Shown here one piece after another: positions 1-8,534 of a stretch of 64,000 nt of DNA. This DNA is from an uncultured Acetatifactor sp. GTDB taxonomy: Bacteria > Bacillota > Clostridia > Lachnospirales > Lachnospiraceae. The notes below the pieces were generated by a model that saw nothing but the letters and a program-made list of their open reading frames with translations, searched no databases and was not told the origin of the DNA. Where the stretch lies: positions 18,971-82,970 of the forward strand of contig CAJUAB010000022.1 of the NCBI GenBank assembly GCA_910583845.1. The letters are read 5' to 3'. The position numbers and the translations under genes were made by a program. Every line of letters begins with the position of its first letter. Position 1 is the stretch's first letter.

Positions 1-1
1 G

Positions 2-379
2 ACGTTGCAATATCATCTTTTGCTTGCGCTTTGGAAGGTTTACCTGGAAAATCTTGGTTATAATGAAGGGAATTTTGTGACAAAGGGGGATTTGATTGAT
101 AAGATCAAAGCATATGGCATTCCGATTGTGCGTACAGAACTGAATGCGGCTTTTCGTCTGTTCAAAAAATATAGTTTGATTAATTTTAATGAAGACGAAG
201 AGGGGGAGGATATGAAGATTGAGCTGTACCCCTCCCTGCAGTTTGGTTGGGATGTTCCGCAGTTTCAGACGGTTGCGAAAGAATATCTGAAAGAAACGCC
301 TGTGGATGAAAAGGCGGGGAGGGATGAGAATTTCGCAGACCAGATTATTCTGGAGGACTTCGAGGAGGAAGAAGAATGA
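2..379 (+). CDS. jetB: Wadjet subunit JetB (DUF4194-type), 5' end outside window
   Basis: C-terminal 125 residues of a JetB-like protein; the open frame runs into the left edge, so the true start lies upstream. JetB is the kleisin-associated (MukE/KITE-like) subunit of the Wadjet anti-plasmid SMC complex. The visible part has winged-helix-like segments (a KGDLIDKI helix, then an FRLFKKYSLI helix and strand) and ends in a run of acidic residues. The call rests mainly on context: its stop codon overlaps the start of an SMC-type ATPase by 4 bp, and a JetD-type Toprim protein follows, which is the jetA-B-C-D order. jetA should lie just upstream. The gene is AT-richer than most of the window. Confidence 0.8.
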   Translation, partial: TLQYHLLLALWKVYLENLGYNEGNFVTKGDLIDKIKAYGIPIVRTELNAAFRLFKKYSLINFNEDEEGEDMKIELYPSLQFGWDVPQFQTVAKEYLKETPVDEKAGRDENFADQIILEDFEEEEE

Positions 380-3300
380 TAGCGCTGAAAAAAGTCCGAC
401 TGATCAATTGGTACGGTTTTTCAAATGTGACGGCGCCGATTGGTTTTTTCACGTTGATTGCCGGAAGAAACGGAAACGGAAAATCAGCCATGCTGGATGC
501 CGTCAAGTATGCGGCATATGGAGATACGGTATTTAATAAATCATCGGAAAGTAAGGGAAGCCGGACATTATCTTCCTATACCAGAGGACTTCTGGATGCC
601 ACGGCAGGCACTTATATGCGTCCGGCGGATCGTATACCAAATGTATACAGCCATATTGTGCTGGAATATTTTGACGATGTGGAAGAAAAATCCTTTGTTC
701 TGGGAGCGGTGATTGAGACCAACGCAGCGAACAACTGCCAGACATACCGGTATGTGGCGGATCGGTTTTCGTTGGATCAGATGGAGCATACGTATGAAGA
801 GGAAGGCCTGGTCATGCCCCTTGGCGCGTCAGCCCTTCAGAAGAAATACAGGCTGACGCTTTTGAACCGGGAACAGGGACTTCCGCGCTTTATGCAGATG
901 ACCGGTTTGAAGCTGAATTTGATGCAGATACCGACATATCTTCGAAAATTGCGGGGAATCATGTCCTACGATCCGAACGCCAGAATTGACCAGTTTATCC
1001 GCGAAAGTGTTCTGGAAGAGAGGAATGTGGATTTTAAGAAGCTGATTGAAGCAAAAGAGAATATTGAGCAATTGAATGATAACTTTAAAAGGATTCAGGA
1101 AGAAATCAGCGAGCTGGATGGTGTATTGGGAGAATACGATGCGTGGGAGAGTGAGAGTAATCGCCTCCTGGCGGATGATATTCGTATCGTGTACAGGAAC
1201 ATGAAAGCTCTGAAAGAGGAGATTAAAAAACTGGACGCAGAGCGGGAACAGGCGCAGAGGGAAAGGGAAGATGCCGCGGAGAATCTGAAAATTCTGGAGA
1301 AGAGAAAACAAGATGTGGAAAAAAGGCTGATTAAGGCAAATATAAACCTTGCAAGCCTGGACAGTATGCGCATGATCACACAAGAGCAGGAAAGGCTGGA
1401 AAAGCTGGAGGAGGAGAATAAATCCTTACTCGCAAAATGCAGGGAGCTGGAGCAGTTTCAAACGATTATCAGCGAAATCATGAATCGGTTTTTCGAAAAA
1501 GAGGAGCAAATCGCGGACAAAAATATTCTGGCTTCTCTGTGCGGATATGAGCATACCGCCGCTCAGAAAGCGTCGGCTGTTGCGGGAATGAAACAGAGGA
1601 CAGAGCGCGCTTACGATGAAATTGTGAAACGGATATTCGGCGTAGAGAGCGGGATTGAGGACCTGGAGAGAGGACTGGACGCACAGCACCGGATTCTGGA
1701 GGAGTGTAAAAGGCATCAAAATACATATGGCCAAATTCCGGAGTATACAGGGTTGAAAGAGCAGATTAACCGGGAATTGGAGGGGAGAAAAATATCCGCG
1801 CGGGCGCAGTTTGCCTGTGAATATGTGATTGGTCTTGAGGACGAGGAATGGAGGGACGCGATTGAGGCGTTTTTAGGTCCCCGCCGCTATACGATTCTGG
1901 TGGATCCGGAGTATTATGATATTGCGGACGACGTGATGAACCAATCGGAATACCGGCATGCTCATTTTTTTAATACGAAGCTTTTGATGCGCCGGAATGT
2001 GAGGGTGGAGGAGGATTCTGTGGTATCTATGCTGCAGATTAAGAATCCGGTGGCGAAACGCTATTTTGAATTTCAGCTTGGCAGGATGCATGCGGTACCG
2101 CTGGAAAGGGTGCGCATGTATGAAAATGCGATTTCCAAAGAGGGACGTGTGTCAGTCGCCATGGATGGTTATTTCCTACGGTTTGAGAAGATTCGTTCGT
2201 ACTATCTGGGACAGAAGACCTTTGAGCTGAACCGGATTCGGGCACAGAAGGAAATCTCACGTCTTCAAGAGGAGAAAAAGCAGAAATTGGCGGCAAAGCG
2301 GGAATTGGAGGGACAAAAGAGCACTTTGGCACAGAATAGGGAATTTTTCAGGGAATATGATTATGACGCTCACTCAGAATATCAGCGGGTGTCCGGAGAG
2401 GTCAGAGAATCCAAAGCGCAGCTGGAACGTCTTAGGAAGGCGCAGGCGGACAATCAGGAATATATTGAATTGAATGAGACCGTAGGGCGTCTTCAGAAGG
2501 AACAGGAGGCGATTGGGAAAGAATCTCAGAAGAACGCCAGGAATCATATTGCACAGGAGACGGTAATTACGCGCTGCGAAGACAGGATAAAAGACAAGAC
2601 AGAAAAACTGAGGGAGCAGGAAAAGCAGTATAAGGAATATCAGATAGAACACTACACAGTTGTGCAGAAAACAGTGGAAGCCTATGAGAGGTATCTGGAA
2701 AACGGAAGAAAGGGACCTGGCGGTCTGTTGGCAGAAGAGACCAGAGGACGCGTCCGAAGGAGTATAACGGAACATGAAAGAAATCTGATGCAGCTTCAGG
2801 CTGACTATAATGCGACACACTCCGGCAATATGCTGCCCAGAGGGACAGAAGGACGCAGAGAGTATGCCGCCAGGCGGGATCGTATCTGGATGGATAATCT
2901 CCAGGAGATCAGGCAGAAGCTTGAGGAGCAGACCCGCCGCTATGAGGATATATTTAAAAATGAATTTGTGCTGAAGATTCTGAATTCCTGTGAAAGGGCA
3001 AGGGATGATCTGAAACAGATTAACAGGGAGCTGGCAAACTTAAATTTTTCGGCTAAATATGAATTTGATGTTCACTATGTACGGGACGGATCGGAATATG
3101 CAAGGATTATCGATTATGCCCGGTTCCTGGATGAGAGGGAACAACTCGGAGGCGGTGCAGACGGACAGATGACTCTGGGAATGTTGACGACTGTATCCGA
3201 TGAAGAGGGGGAGCTGCTTGAAAAGGATATGAAACAGATCGTGAACCGAATTATCGAGAAAAACAGTGAGGAGGCCATAGCACGGTTTGCGGATTACCGG

Positions 3301-3693
3301 AATTACATGACATATGAAATCCTGATTACAAATCAGGTATTGAATCGGGCGAAGCTGTCCCGGCAGACAGGTTTTAATTCTGGAGCGGAGGTACAGATTC
3401 CGTATCTTTTGATTCTGGCATCGGCCCTTCTTTTGATATACAATCAACGGATCAATTCGACTCGTCTTGTTTTTATTGATGAGCCGTTTGCCAAGATGGA
3501 TCCGGGAAATGTAAAGCTGATGCTGGATTTTCTGCGCTCACAGCGGCTGCAGGTAATTTTCTGTTCGCCGGATAAGACGGATTCCATCGGAAATGAGTGT
3601 GAGGTGATTCTTCCGGCGCTCCGTGTGGCGGCGGACAGAATGGAGCTTGGCATCGTACAGTTCCACAAGGAGAAGGCATATGGAAAACTATGA
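376..3693 (+). CDS. jetC: Wadjet SMC/MukB-like ATPase JetC
   Basis: 1105-residue SMC-like motor ATPase of a Wadjet system, which extrudes DNA loops and licenses cleavage of closed circular plasmids. The Walker A motif AGRNGNGKSA is at residues 29-38, and the Walker B/D-loop LVFIDEPFAKMDP is near residues 1030-1042, so the ATPase head is split across the termini as in all SMC proteins. Between them lie long Glu/Lys/Arg-rich coiled coils (about 210-390 and 640-800) with a globular hinge-like part around 470-640. Its start ATGA overlaps the jetB stop, and jetD begins 14 bp before its end, so translation is coupled. Length and both ATP motifs look intact; no frameshift is seen. Confidence 0.92.
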   Translation: MIALKKVRLINWYGFSNVTAPIGFFTLIAGRNGNGKSAMLDAVKYAAYGDTVFNKSSESKGSRTLSSYTRGLLDATAGTYMRPADRIPNVYSHIVLEYFDDVEEKSFVLGAVIETNAANNCQTYRYVADRFSLDQMEHTYEEEGLVMPLGASALQKKYRLTLLNREQGLPRFMQMTGLKLNLMQIPTYLRKLRGIMSYDPNARIDQFIRESVLEERNVDFKKLIEAKENIEQLNDNFKRIQEEISELDGVLGEYDAWESESNRLLADDIRIVYRNMKALKEEIKKLDAEREQAQREREDAAENLKILEKRKQDVEKRLIKANINLASLDSMRMITQEQERLEKLEEENKSLLAKCRELEQFQTIISEIMNRFFEKEEQIADKNILASLCGYEHTAAQKASAVAGMKQRTERAYDEIVKRIFGVESGIEDLERGLDAQHRILEECKRHQNTYGQIPEYTGLKEQINRELEGRKISARAQFACEYVIGLEDEEWRDAIEAFLGPRRYTILVDPEYYDIADDVMNQSEYRHAHFFNTKLLMRRNVRVEEDSVVSMLQIKNPVAKRYFEFQLGRMHAVPLERVRMYENAISKEGRVSVAMDGYFLRFEKIRSYYLGQKTFELNRIRAQKEISRLQEEKKQKLAAKRELEGQKSTLAQNREFFREYDYDAHSEYQRVSGEVRESKAQLERLRKAQADNQEYIELNETVGRLQKEQEAIGKESQKNARNHIAQETVITRCEDRIKDKTEKLREQEKQYKEYQIEHYTVVQKTVEAYERYLENGRKGPGGLLAEETRGRVRRSITEHERNLMQLQADYNATHSGNMLPRGTEGRREYAARRDRIWMDNLQEIRQKLEEQTRRYEDIFKNEFVLKILNSCERARDDLKQINRELANLNFSAKYEFDVHYVRDGSEYARIIDYARFLDEREQLGGGADGQMTLGMLTTVSDEEGELLEKDMKQIVNRIIEKNSEEAIARFADYRNYMTYEILITNQVLNRAKLSRQTGFNSGAEVQIPYLLILASALLLIYNQRINSTRLVFIDEPFAKMDPGNVKLMLDFLRSQRLQVIFCSPDKTDSIGNECEVILPALRVAADRMELGIVQFHKEKAYGKL

Positions 3694-4948
3694 AAAAAAG
3701 CTGCTCGTAATGCTGGTGGAGAAATATCGGAAAAGCAAAAAGGACAGCGGAACAAATGTGATTGCCAGGCGCACCCGGATAACACCTGACAAGCTATATA
3801 AAGCGTACAGACAAAACGATGGCGATCTGGAGAAGATAGAAGCAGTCAATCAGGCGGTCCGTCGATACCAGGAGAAAGGTTTTCTGACGTTTGAGCAGGA
3901 AGGATTCAGCAATGAAATCCGCGCGATTTATCTGGTTGACGAGAAAATTGAGGAGATTGAGCTGTATTTGGAGGAAACATATCAGTATGAACCCAGATAT
4001 GCAATGAAACGGCGTCTGGAGGAACTGATTGCTGCATACGAAAAGGAATCCCCTGCTGTCGGTCGTGAGTGTGAAAAGCTGAAACGGATGCTGGGGGAAA
4101 ACCGGGTTTCGCAGAATTGCCTACAGCTGGAAGATATGATGAAAGCGCTTGTATTTATTGAAACGAATGAGAGAGAGCTGTTTCTTCGGGAGGCCTCCAT
4201 GCTGATTTATGGAGATTCGAAATATTTGGAAGAAAATGCACTGCACCCGGTGTGCCGGGCGCTTCGAGAGTATTTGGAACGTCCTTGTGGAGAAGATGAG
4301 CTGGAGGATGAGATCCTGGAGGAGTATCATATAGTACGGGAAAGACAGAAGCTTTGTCTGAAGGGCAATATGACCATTCGGATTGCAGGAAAGGAACTGG
4401 AACTTGGAGCATTTGCAGACGGTGTGGAATTTTTTGCAGATGAATTGAAGCGTTTGGAGTGGATTCGTATCTATGCGCCTCATTTTATGACAGTTGAAAA
4501 CCGTACCTCCTGGCTTCGGCTGAAAATCCCGGATGCAGCGCTGCTTTATCTTGGCGGATACTGTGTGCGTTCTCAACGGGATTTTCTTAAAAAAATTTAC
4601 AGGGACAATCCGGAACTCACCTTTTGGCATTTTGGGGACATAGATGCAGGCGGCTTTTATATCCATGAGCACTTGTGTCGGGTGACGGGGATTTCGTTCC
4701 GATTGTATCGTATGTCCCGAAAGGAGCTGGAGAATCCGCATTTCCAATCCTGCTTGCGTCCGCTGACGCAGCAGGACCGAATCCGGCTGAATTCCCTAAA
4801 GAAGCAAGAATTATATCGGGATTTAGTTGCGTATATGCTGGAAAAGAATCGGAAGCTGGAGCAGGAAATTGTGAGCTTTTATGAAATTGAAAATGAGACT
4901 ATGGAAAGAAAATTGTCTGGAGGCAAAAAAGGCAAAGGATTCCTGTAA
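3680..4948 (+). CDS. jetD: Wadjet nuclease subunit JetD (DUF3322/DUF2220, Toprim)
   Basis: 422-residue JetD, the Toprim-fold endonuclease that cuts plasmid DNA in Wadjet complexes. The N-terminal half is a charged helical arm (DUF3322-like). The C-terminal half carries the Toprim core, FWHFGDIDAGGFYIHEHL around residues 312-330, with the Asp-x-Asp pair expected to bind divalent metal. I start it at the ATG at 3680, inside the end of jetC, because AGGAGAAGG sits just upstream; an earlier in-frame start would give an unlikely 19-residue extension. An imperfect hairpin right after the stop (around 4935-4970) may end the transcript. Family assignment is from motif, order and length. Confidence 0.9.
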   Translation: MENYEKKLLVMLVEKYRKSKKDSGTNVIARRTRITPDKLYKAYRQNDGDLEKIEAVNQAVRRYQEKGFLTFEQEGFSNEIRAIYLVDEKIEEIELYLEETYQYEPRYAMKRRLEELIAAYEKESPAVGRECEKLKRMLGENRVSQNCLQLEDMMKALVFIETNERELFLREASMLIYGDSKYLEENALHPVCRALREYLERPCGEDELEDEILEEYHIVRERQKLCLKGNMTIRIAGKELELGAFADGVEFFADELKRLEWIRIYAPHFMTVENRTSWLRLKIPDAALLYLGGYCVRSQRDFLKKIYRDNPELTFWHFGDIDAGGFYIHEHLCRVTGISFRLYRMSRKELENPHFQSCLRPLTQQDRIRLNSLKKQELYRDLVAYMLEKNRKLEQEIVSFYEIENETMERKLSGGKKGKGFL

Positions 4949-5020
4949 GCTTTTGGTCAGGAACCTTTAAAGAGCTAGTGTACTGCATTTGAGAAAATGT
5001 CGGTATAAGTTGTGCTGTAA

Positions 5021-5170
5021 CAACATCGTTATAGCACTTCATATGGAATGTGCAAGTCCAGTTTTATGAAGCTGGCAAAAGAAGCAAAAACAATTTGTAA
5101 GCTGGGGAAAACGGTGCGTGTAAATTGGGTAATCCTTGAAAAATATTTAGAGGGTTTCAAAGTGGAATAG
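5021..5170 (+). pseudogene. remnant of a small excisionase-like/DUF6462-type DNA-binding protein
   Basis: An open frame after a stop at 5018 ends in about 40 residues that read like the C-terminal half of the small helix-turn-helix proteins (excisionase-like, DUF6462-type) of Clostridia integrative elements: MCKSSFMKLAKEAKTICK, then KLGKTVRVNW, then ILEKYLEGF. The possible start ATG at 5048 has no clear ribosome binding site and the N-terminal helix is missing, so I call it decayed. With the integrase-like piece at 5438 it marks a lost mobile element just downstream of the Wadjet genes. Family assignment is from memory of the motif. Confidence 0.5.
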
Positions 5171-5183
5171 CTGAAACTTTCAC

Positions 5184-5217
5184 TTGACATTTTCGTATGA
5201 CAAAATATAATTGTCAT
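5184..5217 (+). promoter_or_regulatory. consensus sigma-A promoter with overlapping inverted repeat
   Basis: TTGACA (5184-5189), 16-bp spacer, TATAAT (5206-5211): both hexamers match consensus. A perfect 7-bp inverted repeat, ATGACAA (5197-5203) and TTGTCAT (5211-5217), brackets the -10 box. This is the geometry expected for autorepression by the ribbon-helix-helix protein encoded at 5234. Confidence 0.75.
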
Positions 5218-5233
5218 GTAGGAGGGATGCGCA

Positions 5234-5407
5234 ATGGCGAAAGTAGGAAGACCAAAGGCTGACGTTACCAAAGAAAAAGTAGTTAGCGTCAGAATGAGGC
5301 CGGAGGACTATGACAAACTAAAAAAATATGCGGATTCTTCTGAAATGACTGTTACTGAAGTGGTACAGAAAGGTGTTTCAATTATCTTGGATGAGGAAAA
5401 ACGCTGA
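5234..5407 (+). CDS. small ribbon-helix-helix (CopG-like) DNA-binding protein
   Basis: 57-residue protein starting MAKVGRPKADVTKEK and ending ILDEEKR. VVSVRMRPEDYDKLKKYA gives the beta strand and first helix, and MTVTEVVQKGVSIIL the second helix of an RHH fold, as in CopG/Arc-type repressors and antitoxins. An AGGAGG sits about 8 bp before the ATG. It has its own consensus promoter with a dyad over the -10 box, so autoregulation is likely. It lies between two mobile-element remnants and was probably part of that element. No toxin-like partner gene is adjacent. It could equally be a plasmid-mobilisation accessory protein or a simple repressor. Confidence 0.75.
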   Translation: MAKVGRPKADVTKEKVVSVRMRPEDYDKLKKYADSSEMTVTEVVQKGVSIILDEEKR

Positions 5408-5437
5408 TGGATTCTCTCCATGACAATGAAAGGAGGA

Positions 5438-5557
5438 ATATAGGCGGCATCACGAAAAGACAGGAAGGGCAGAGTGCTTCGGAAGGGTGAATCGTACAGT
5501 GATATCGAGAGAATCGGGGAAATGATTGAGCGGAAAAAGAATCTTTTATGGGAGTAA
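5438..5557 (+). pseudogene. 5' remnant of a Tn916/Tn1549-type tyrosine integrase
   Basis: After a strong AGGAGG the sequence reads A-A-SRKDRKGRVLRKGES, which resembles the first residues of Clostridia conjugative-transposon tyrosine integrases. The expected start codon is broken: the bases read AATATAGGCGG where AATATGGCGG would give ATG, so one inserted base removes it. After 18 codons the homology-like part stops, and the frame ends at 5557 after about 20 unrelated codons. The catalytic domain is absent. This is a scar of a deleted integrative element. Confidence 0.5.
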
Positions 5558-5684
5558 GGAGCTCTCGCTTTTGCAGAATCAAGATTGCGGAATAAATGGG
5601 TTTATGCTGTACTGTTCTGGGAAAAGATGACGGAGGGAGGTGAGAGGTATGCTTTGCCATTTAGTGATTGACTTAAGCAAAGAA

Positions 5685-5725
5685 CTCTGTACAAAGTCTG
5701 ATGACTGGACGAAATTTGTACAGAG
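5685..5725. promoter_or_regulatory. 11-bp perfect inverted repeat upstream of the MFS gene
   Basis: CTCTGTACAAA (5685-5695) and TTTGTACAGAG (5715-5725) are exact reverse complements separated by 19 bp. It sits 70 bp before the MFS start with no T-tract, so it is more like an operator or RNA hairpin than a terminator. No regulator gene adjoins it. Confidence 0.5.
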
Positions 5726-5794
5726 ATAAATCCGTCGTCCACATTGGATTTTGTACTTTTTATTCTGAAAAAAGAATAGAATGGAGAAAATTCA

Positions 5795-7072
5795 ATGGAA
5801 GAGAGATCATTTAAGAAATATATTGTTTTATGGTTAAGCCAGAGTCTATCAGGACTTGGAAGTTCCATGACCGGGTTTGCGCTTGTCTTGTGGGCGTATG
5901 GACAGAGCCATTGTGCAATGTCCGTTTCACTGATGTCCTTTTGCAATTACGTACCGTATGTATTATTGAGCCTGTTTGTCGGCAGTTTTATAGACAGGCA
6001 TAAGAAGAAAAAAATTATGCTGGTATCGGATAGTATTGCGGCGCTTGGTTCACTGGCGGTATTGGCATTCTTGCTTATGGGGCGGCTTGCGGTCTGGAAG
6101 ATCTACGTCATCAATGTGATTGTAGGCATAACGAACGCATTCCAGCAGCCCGCGTCCGCAGTGGCCGTGGGGCGGCTTGTACCGGAGAGTAAGATATCCA
6201 ATGTCAGCGGGATGAATTCTTTTTCCAATAACCTGATTGTGATATTCAGCCCCATGCTGGCAGCTTTTCTATTTGCGGCAGGTGGGCTTCCGCTCATCTT
6301 GTTGATAGATTTGTCGAGCTTTGTCTTTGCATTTTGTGTGTTGCTGTTTTTTATCACAATCCCGGAGAAGGTGCAGGACAAGAAATACGGTTCTCCTTTT
6401 GAAGGGATTGCGGAGGGGTTTGCCTTTCTGAAAAAGGAAAAGGGCATTTTATATATCATGGTCACGATGGCATTAATCAATTTCTGCTCAAGGCTGACCT
6501 ATGAGAATATTTTGTCGCCTATGATTCTGGCAAGAAGTTCCGGGGACAGTATCGTGCTTGGAACTGTAAATGCCTGTATGGGGATAGGTGGAATTGTCGG
6601 GGGAATCATTGTTTCCGTGAAAAAGGAAAGCCGGCATAAAGCTGTGGCCATTTATGCATCGGCGGCATTATCATTTCTGTTTGGTGACCTGATGATGGCA
6701 GTCGGGAGGAATGTATTCTGGTGGTCGGCGGCCGCAATCGCTGCCAGCCTGCCGATTCCCTTTATTATGGCAAACCAGAATACGATACTGTATCGTAGGA
6801 TTCCTGTAGCTATGCAGGGGAGGGTGTTTGCAGTCAGGAATGCGATCCAGTACAGTACGATTCCGGTTGGCATCATCCTAGGAGGCTATCTGGCGGATTA
6901 TGTCTTTGAGCCTTTTATGGCTTCCGGAAGCAGGCTTGCAGGGATGCTGGGGACGATTACAGGGGAGGGCGCAGGGAGCGGCATGGCGGCAATGTTCCTG
7001 TGTACCGGGATATGTGGTTTTACGGTGAGTATGGTCTCCTGCTTCAACCGGGAAATCAGAAAGCTGGACTGA
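5795..7072 (+). CDS. MFS efflux transporter (Mef-like)
   Basis: 425-residue inner-membrane major facilitator protein with about 12 hydrophobic segments. The start SQSLSGLGSSMTGFAL and the loop 2-3 motif GSFIDRHKKKKIML match the MFS_3/macrolide-efflux (MefA) type rather than sugar symporters. GGAG lies 8-10 bp before the ATG. A long inverted repeat upstream suggests control by a repressor not present here. The substrate cannot be read from sequence; MefA relatives export macrolides, but many homologues have unknown cargo. It lies between the mobile-element scar and hisS, so it may have arrived with that element. Confidence 0.8.
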   Translation: MEERSFKKYIVLWLSQSLSGLGSSMTGFALVLWAYGQSHCAMSVSLMSFCNYVPYVLLSLFVGSFIDRHKKKKIMLVSDSIAALGSLAVLAFLLMGRLAVWKIYVINVIVGITNAFQQPASAVAVGRLVPESKISNVSGMNSFSNNLIVIFSPMLAAFLFAAGGLPLILLIDLSSFVFAFCVLLFFITIPEKVQDKKYGSPFEGIAEGFAFLKKEKGILYIMVTMALINFCSRLTYENILSPMILARSSGDSIVLGTVNACMGIGGIVGGIIVSVKKESRHKAVAIYASAALSFLFGDLMMAVGRNVFWWSAAAIAASLPIPFIMANQNTILYRRIPVAMQGRVFAVRNAIQYSTIPVGIILGGYLADYVFEPFMASGSRLAGMLGTITGEGAGSGMAAMFLCTGICGFTVSMVSCFNREIRKLD

Positions 7073-7187
7073 TCGACTGAAATGAACCCAGTCTGTGACA
7101 GAACATCGGACAAAAACGCTCCGGCTGTGGGGGCCGTTCTGACGGAAAACAGACAGATGCCGGAAAAGATAGATGGAGGAGAGAAAT

Positions 7188-8450
7188 ATGGCGCTGAATA
7201 AGAAGCCGGTACACGGCATGAAAGATATTTTACCGGAGGAGATGCAGCTTCGGGATTATGTGCAGAGTGTGATCAAGGACACTTACCGCAAATTTGGCTT
7301 TACGCCCATCGAGACACCCTGCATGGAGAGCATTGTCAATCTGACCAGCAAGCAGGGAGGGGACAATGAAAAGCTGATTTTCAAGGTGCTTAAGCGCGGA
7401 GAAAAGTTGAATGTGGCGGAGGCGGCCACAGAGGAGGATGTGGTGGATTTTGGCATGCGCTACGATCTGACGGTGCCGCTGGTGCGGTACTACGCGTGCA
7501 ACTCTGCCAATCTTCCCGCCCCTTTCAAGGCATTGCAGATCGGCAGCGTGTGGCGGGCTGAAAAGCCCCAGAAGGGGCGCTACCGCCAGTTCACACAGTG
7601 TGATATTGATATTTTTGGGGAGGCCAGCAACCTTGCAGAGATCGAACTGATCCTTGCCACCACCACCACCCTGGGAAAGCTGGGCTTTGAGGGGTTTGAG
7701 ATCCGTATCAATGACAGGCAGATTCTGAAAGCCATGGCGGCTTACAGCGGATTTGCGGAGGAGTCTTTTGACAGCGTATTCATCTCTCTGGATAAGATGG
7801 ACAAAATCGGCTTTGACGGCGTGGAGGCGGAACTGCTGGAGAAGGGCTTTGAGAAATCCTGCGTGGAAAAGTATCTGGCGCTGTATCAGGCGCTGGGACA
7901 GCAGGAAGACGGAGTGGCTTACCTGGCGGAGACCTTGAAGGAATATCTGGAGCCCCAGGTGGCCCAGGGACTACAGGAGATCATCAACAGCGTCAGCGCC
8001 ACCAAAGCGGCGGACTTTAAGATGGTGTTTGACGCCACGCTGGTGCGGGGGATGTCCTATTATACAGGGCCGATTTTTGAGATATCCATGCCCAGGTTCG
8101 GAGCGGCCTGCGGCGGGGGCGGCAGATATGACAGTATGGTGGGCAGATTTACAGGGCAGAATGTGCCGGCCTGTGGTTTTTCCATCGGATTTGAAAGAAT
8201 CATCATGCTGCTGATGGAAAACGGCTTTCAGGTGCCCAGGCCGCCCAGAAAAGTGGCGTATCTGATTGAAAAGGGCGTGGGCGGGCAGGCTCTGTGCGAG
8301 ATTATCGCCAGGGCGCAGGAGGCCCGGCAGGACGGCAGCCAGGTACTGGTGGTCCGCATGAACAAGAATAAGAAGTTCCAGAAGGAGCAGCTGACGGCGG
8401 AGGGCTATGAGGAGTTTGTGGAGTTCTACCGGGAGGCGTTGAAGAACTGA
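7188..8450 (+). CDS. hisS: histidyl-tRNA synthetase
   Basis: 420-residue class II aminoacyl-tRNA synthetase charging tRNA-His. Visible signatures: HGMKDILPEE at the N terminus, motif 2 with RAEKPQKGRYRQFTQCD near residue 123, the HisRS-specific VRGMSYYTGPIFE near 285, GGGGRYD near 308, and motif 3 ACGFSIGFERI near 327, followed by a C-terminal anticodon-binding domain. I start at the ATG at 7188, because the ATG five codons earlier is itself the ribosome binding site (GGAGGAGAG). aspS follows after 84 bp on the same strand, a common pairing in Bacillota. The region before it contains a long imperfect hairpin (about 7089-7156) but no T-box consensus. Confidence 0.97.
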   Translation: MALNKKPVHGMKDILPEEMQLRDYVQSVIKDTYRKFGFTPIETPCMESIVNLTSKQGGDNEKLIFKVLKRGEKLNVAEAATEEDVVDFGMRYDLTVPLVRYYACNSANLPAPFKALQIGSVWRAEKPQKGRYRQFTQCDIDIFGEASNLAEIELILATTTTLGKLGFEGFEIRINDRQILKAMAAYSGFAEESFDSVFISLDKMDKIGFDGVEAELLEKGFEKSCVEKYLALYQALGQQEDGVAYLAETLKEYLEPQVAQGLQEIINSVSATKAADFKMVFDATLVRGMSYYTGPIFEISMPRFGAACGGGGRYDSMVGRFTGQNVPACGFSIGFERIIMLLMENGFQVPRPPRKVAYLIEKGVGGQALCEIIARAQEARQDGSQVLVVRMNKNKKFQKEQLTAEGYEEFVEFYREALKN

Positions 8451-8534
8451 GGCGCAAAGAACCGGGATCATGAACGGAGGACCGGGCGCGGTAAGGGAAT
8501 ACAGCCCTGCGGGGCGGGAATCGAGGGAGGCATT

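Noticed and set aside
5234..5557. Toxin-antitoxin pair involving the RHH protein
   Set aside because: The downstream frame reads as an integrase N-terminal remnant and not as a toxin, and no other small frame with a site is present.
7073..7187. T-box leader before hisS
   Set aside because: There is a long imperfect hairpin but no T-box sequence, no specifier loop and no terminator; the gap is too short.
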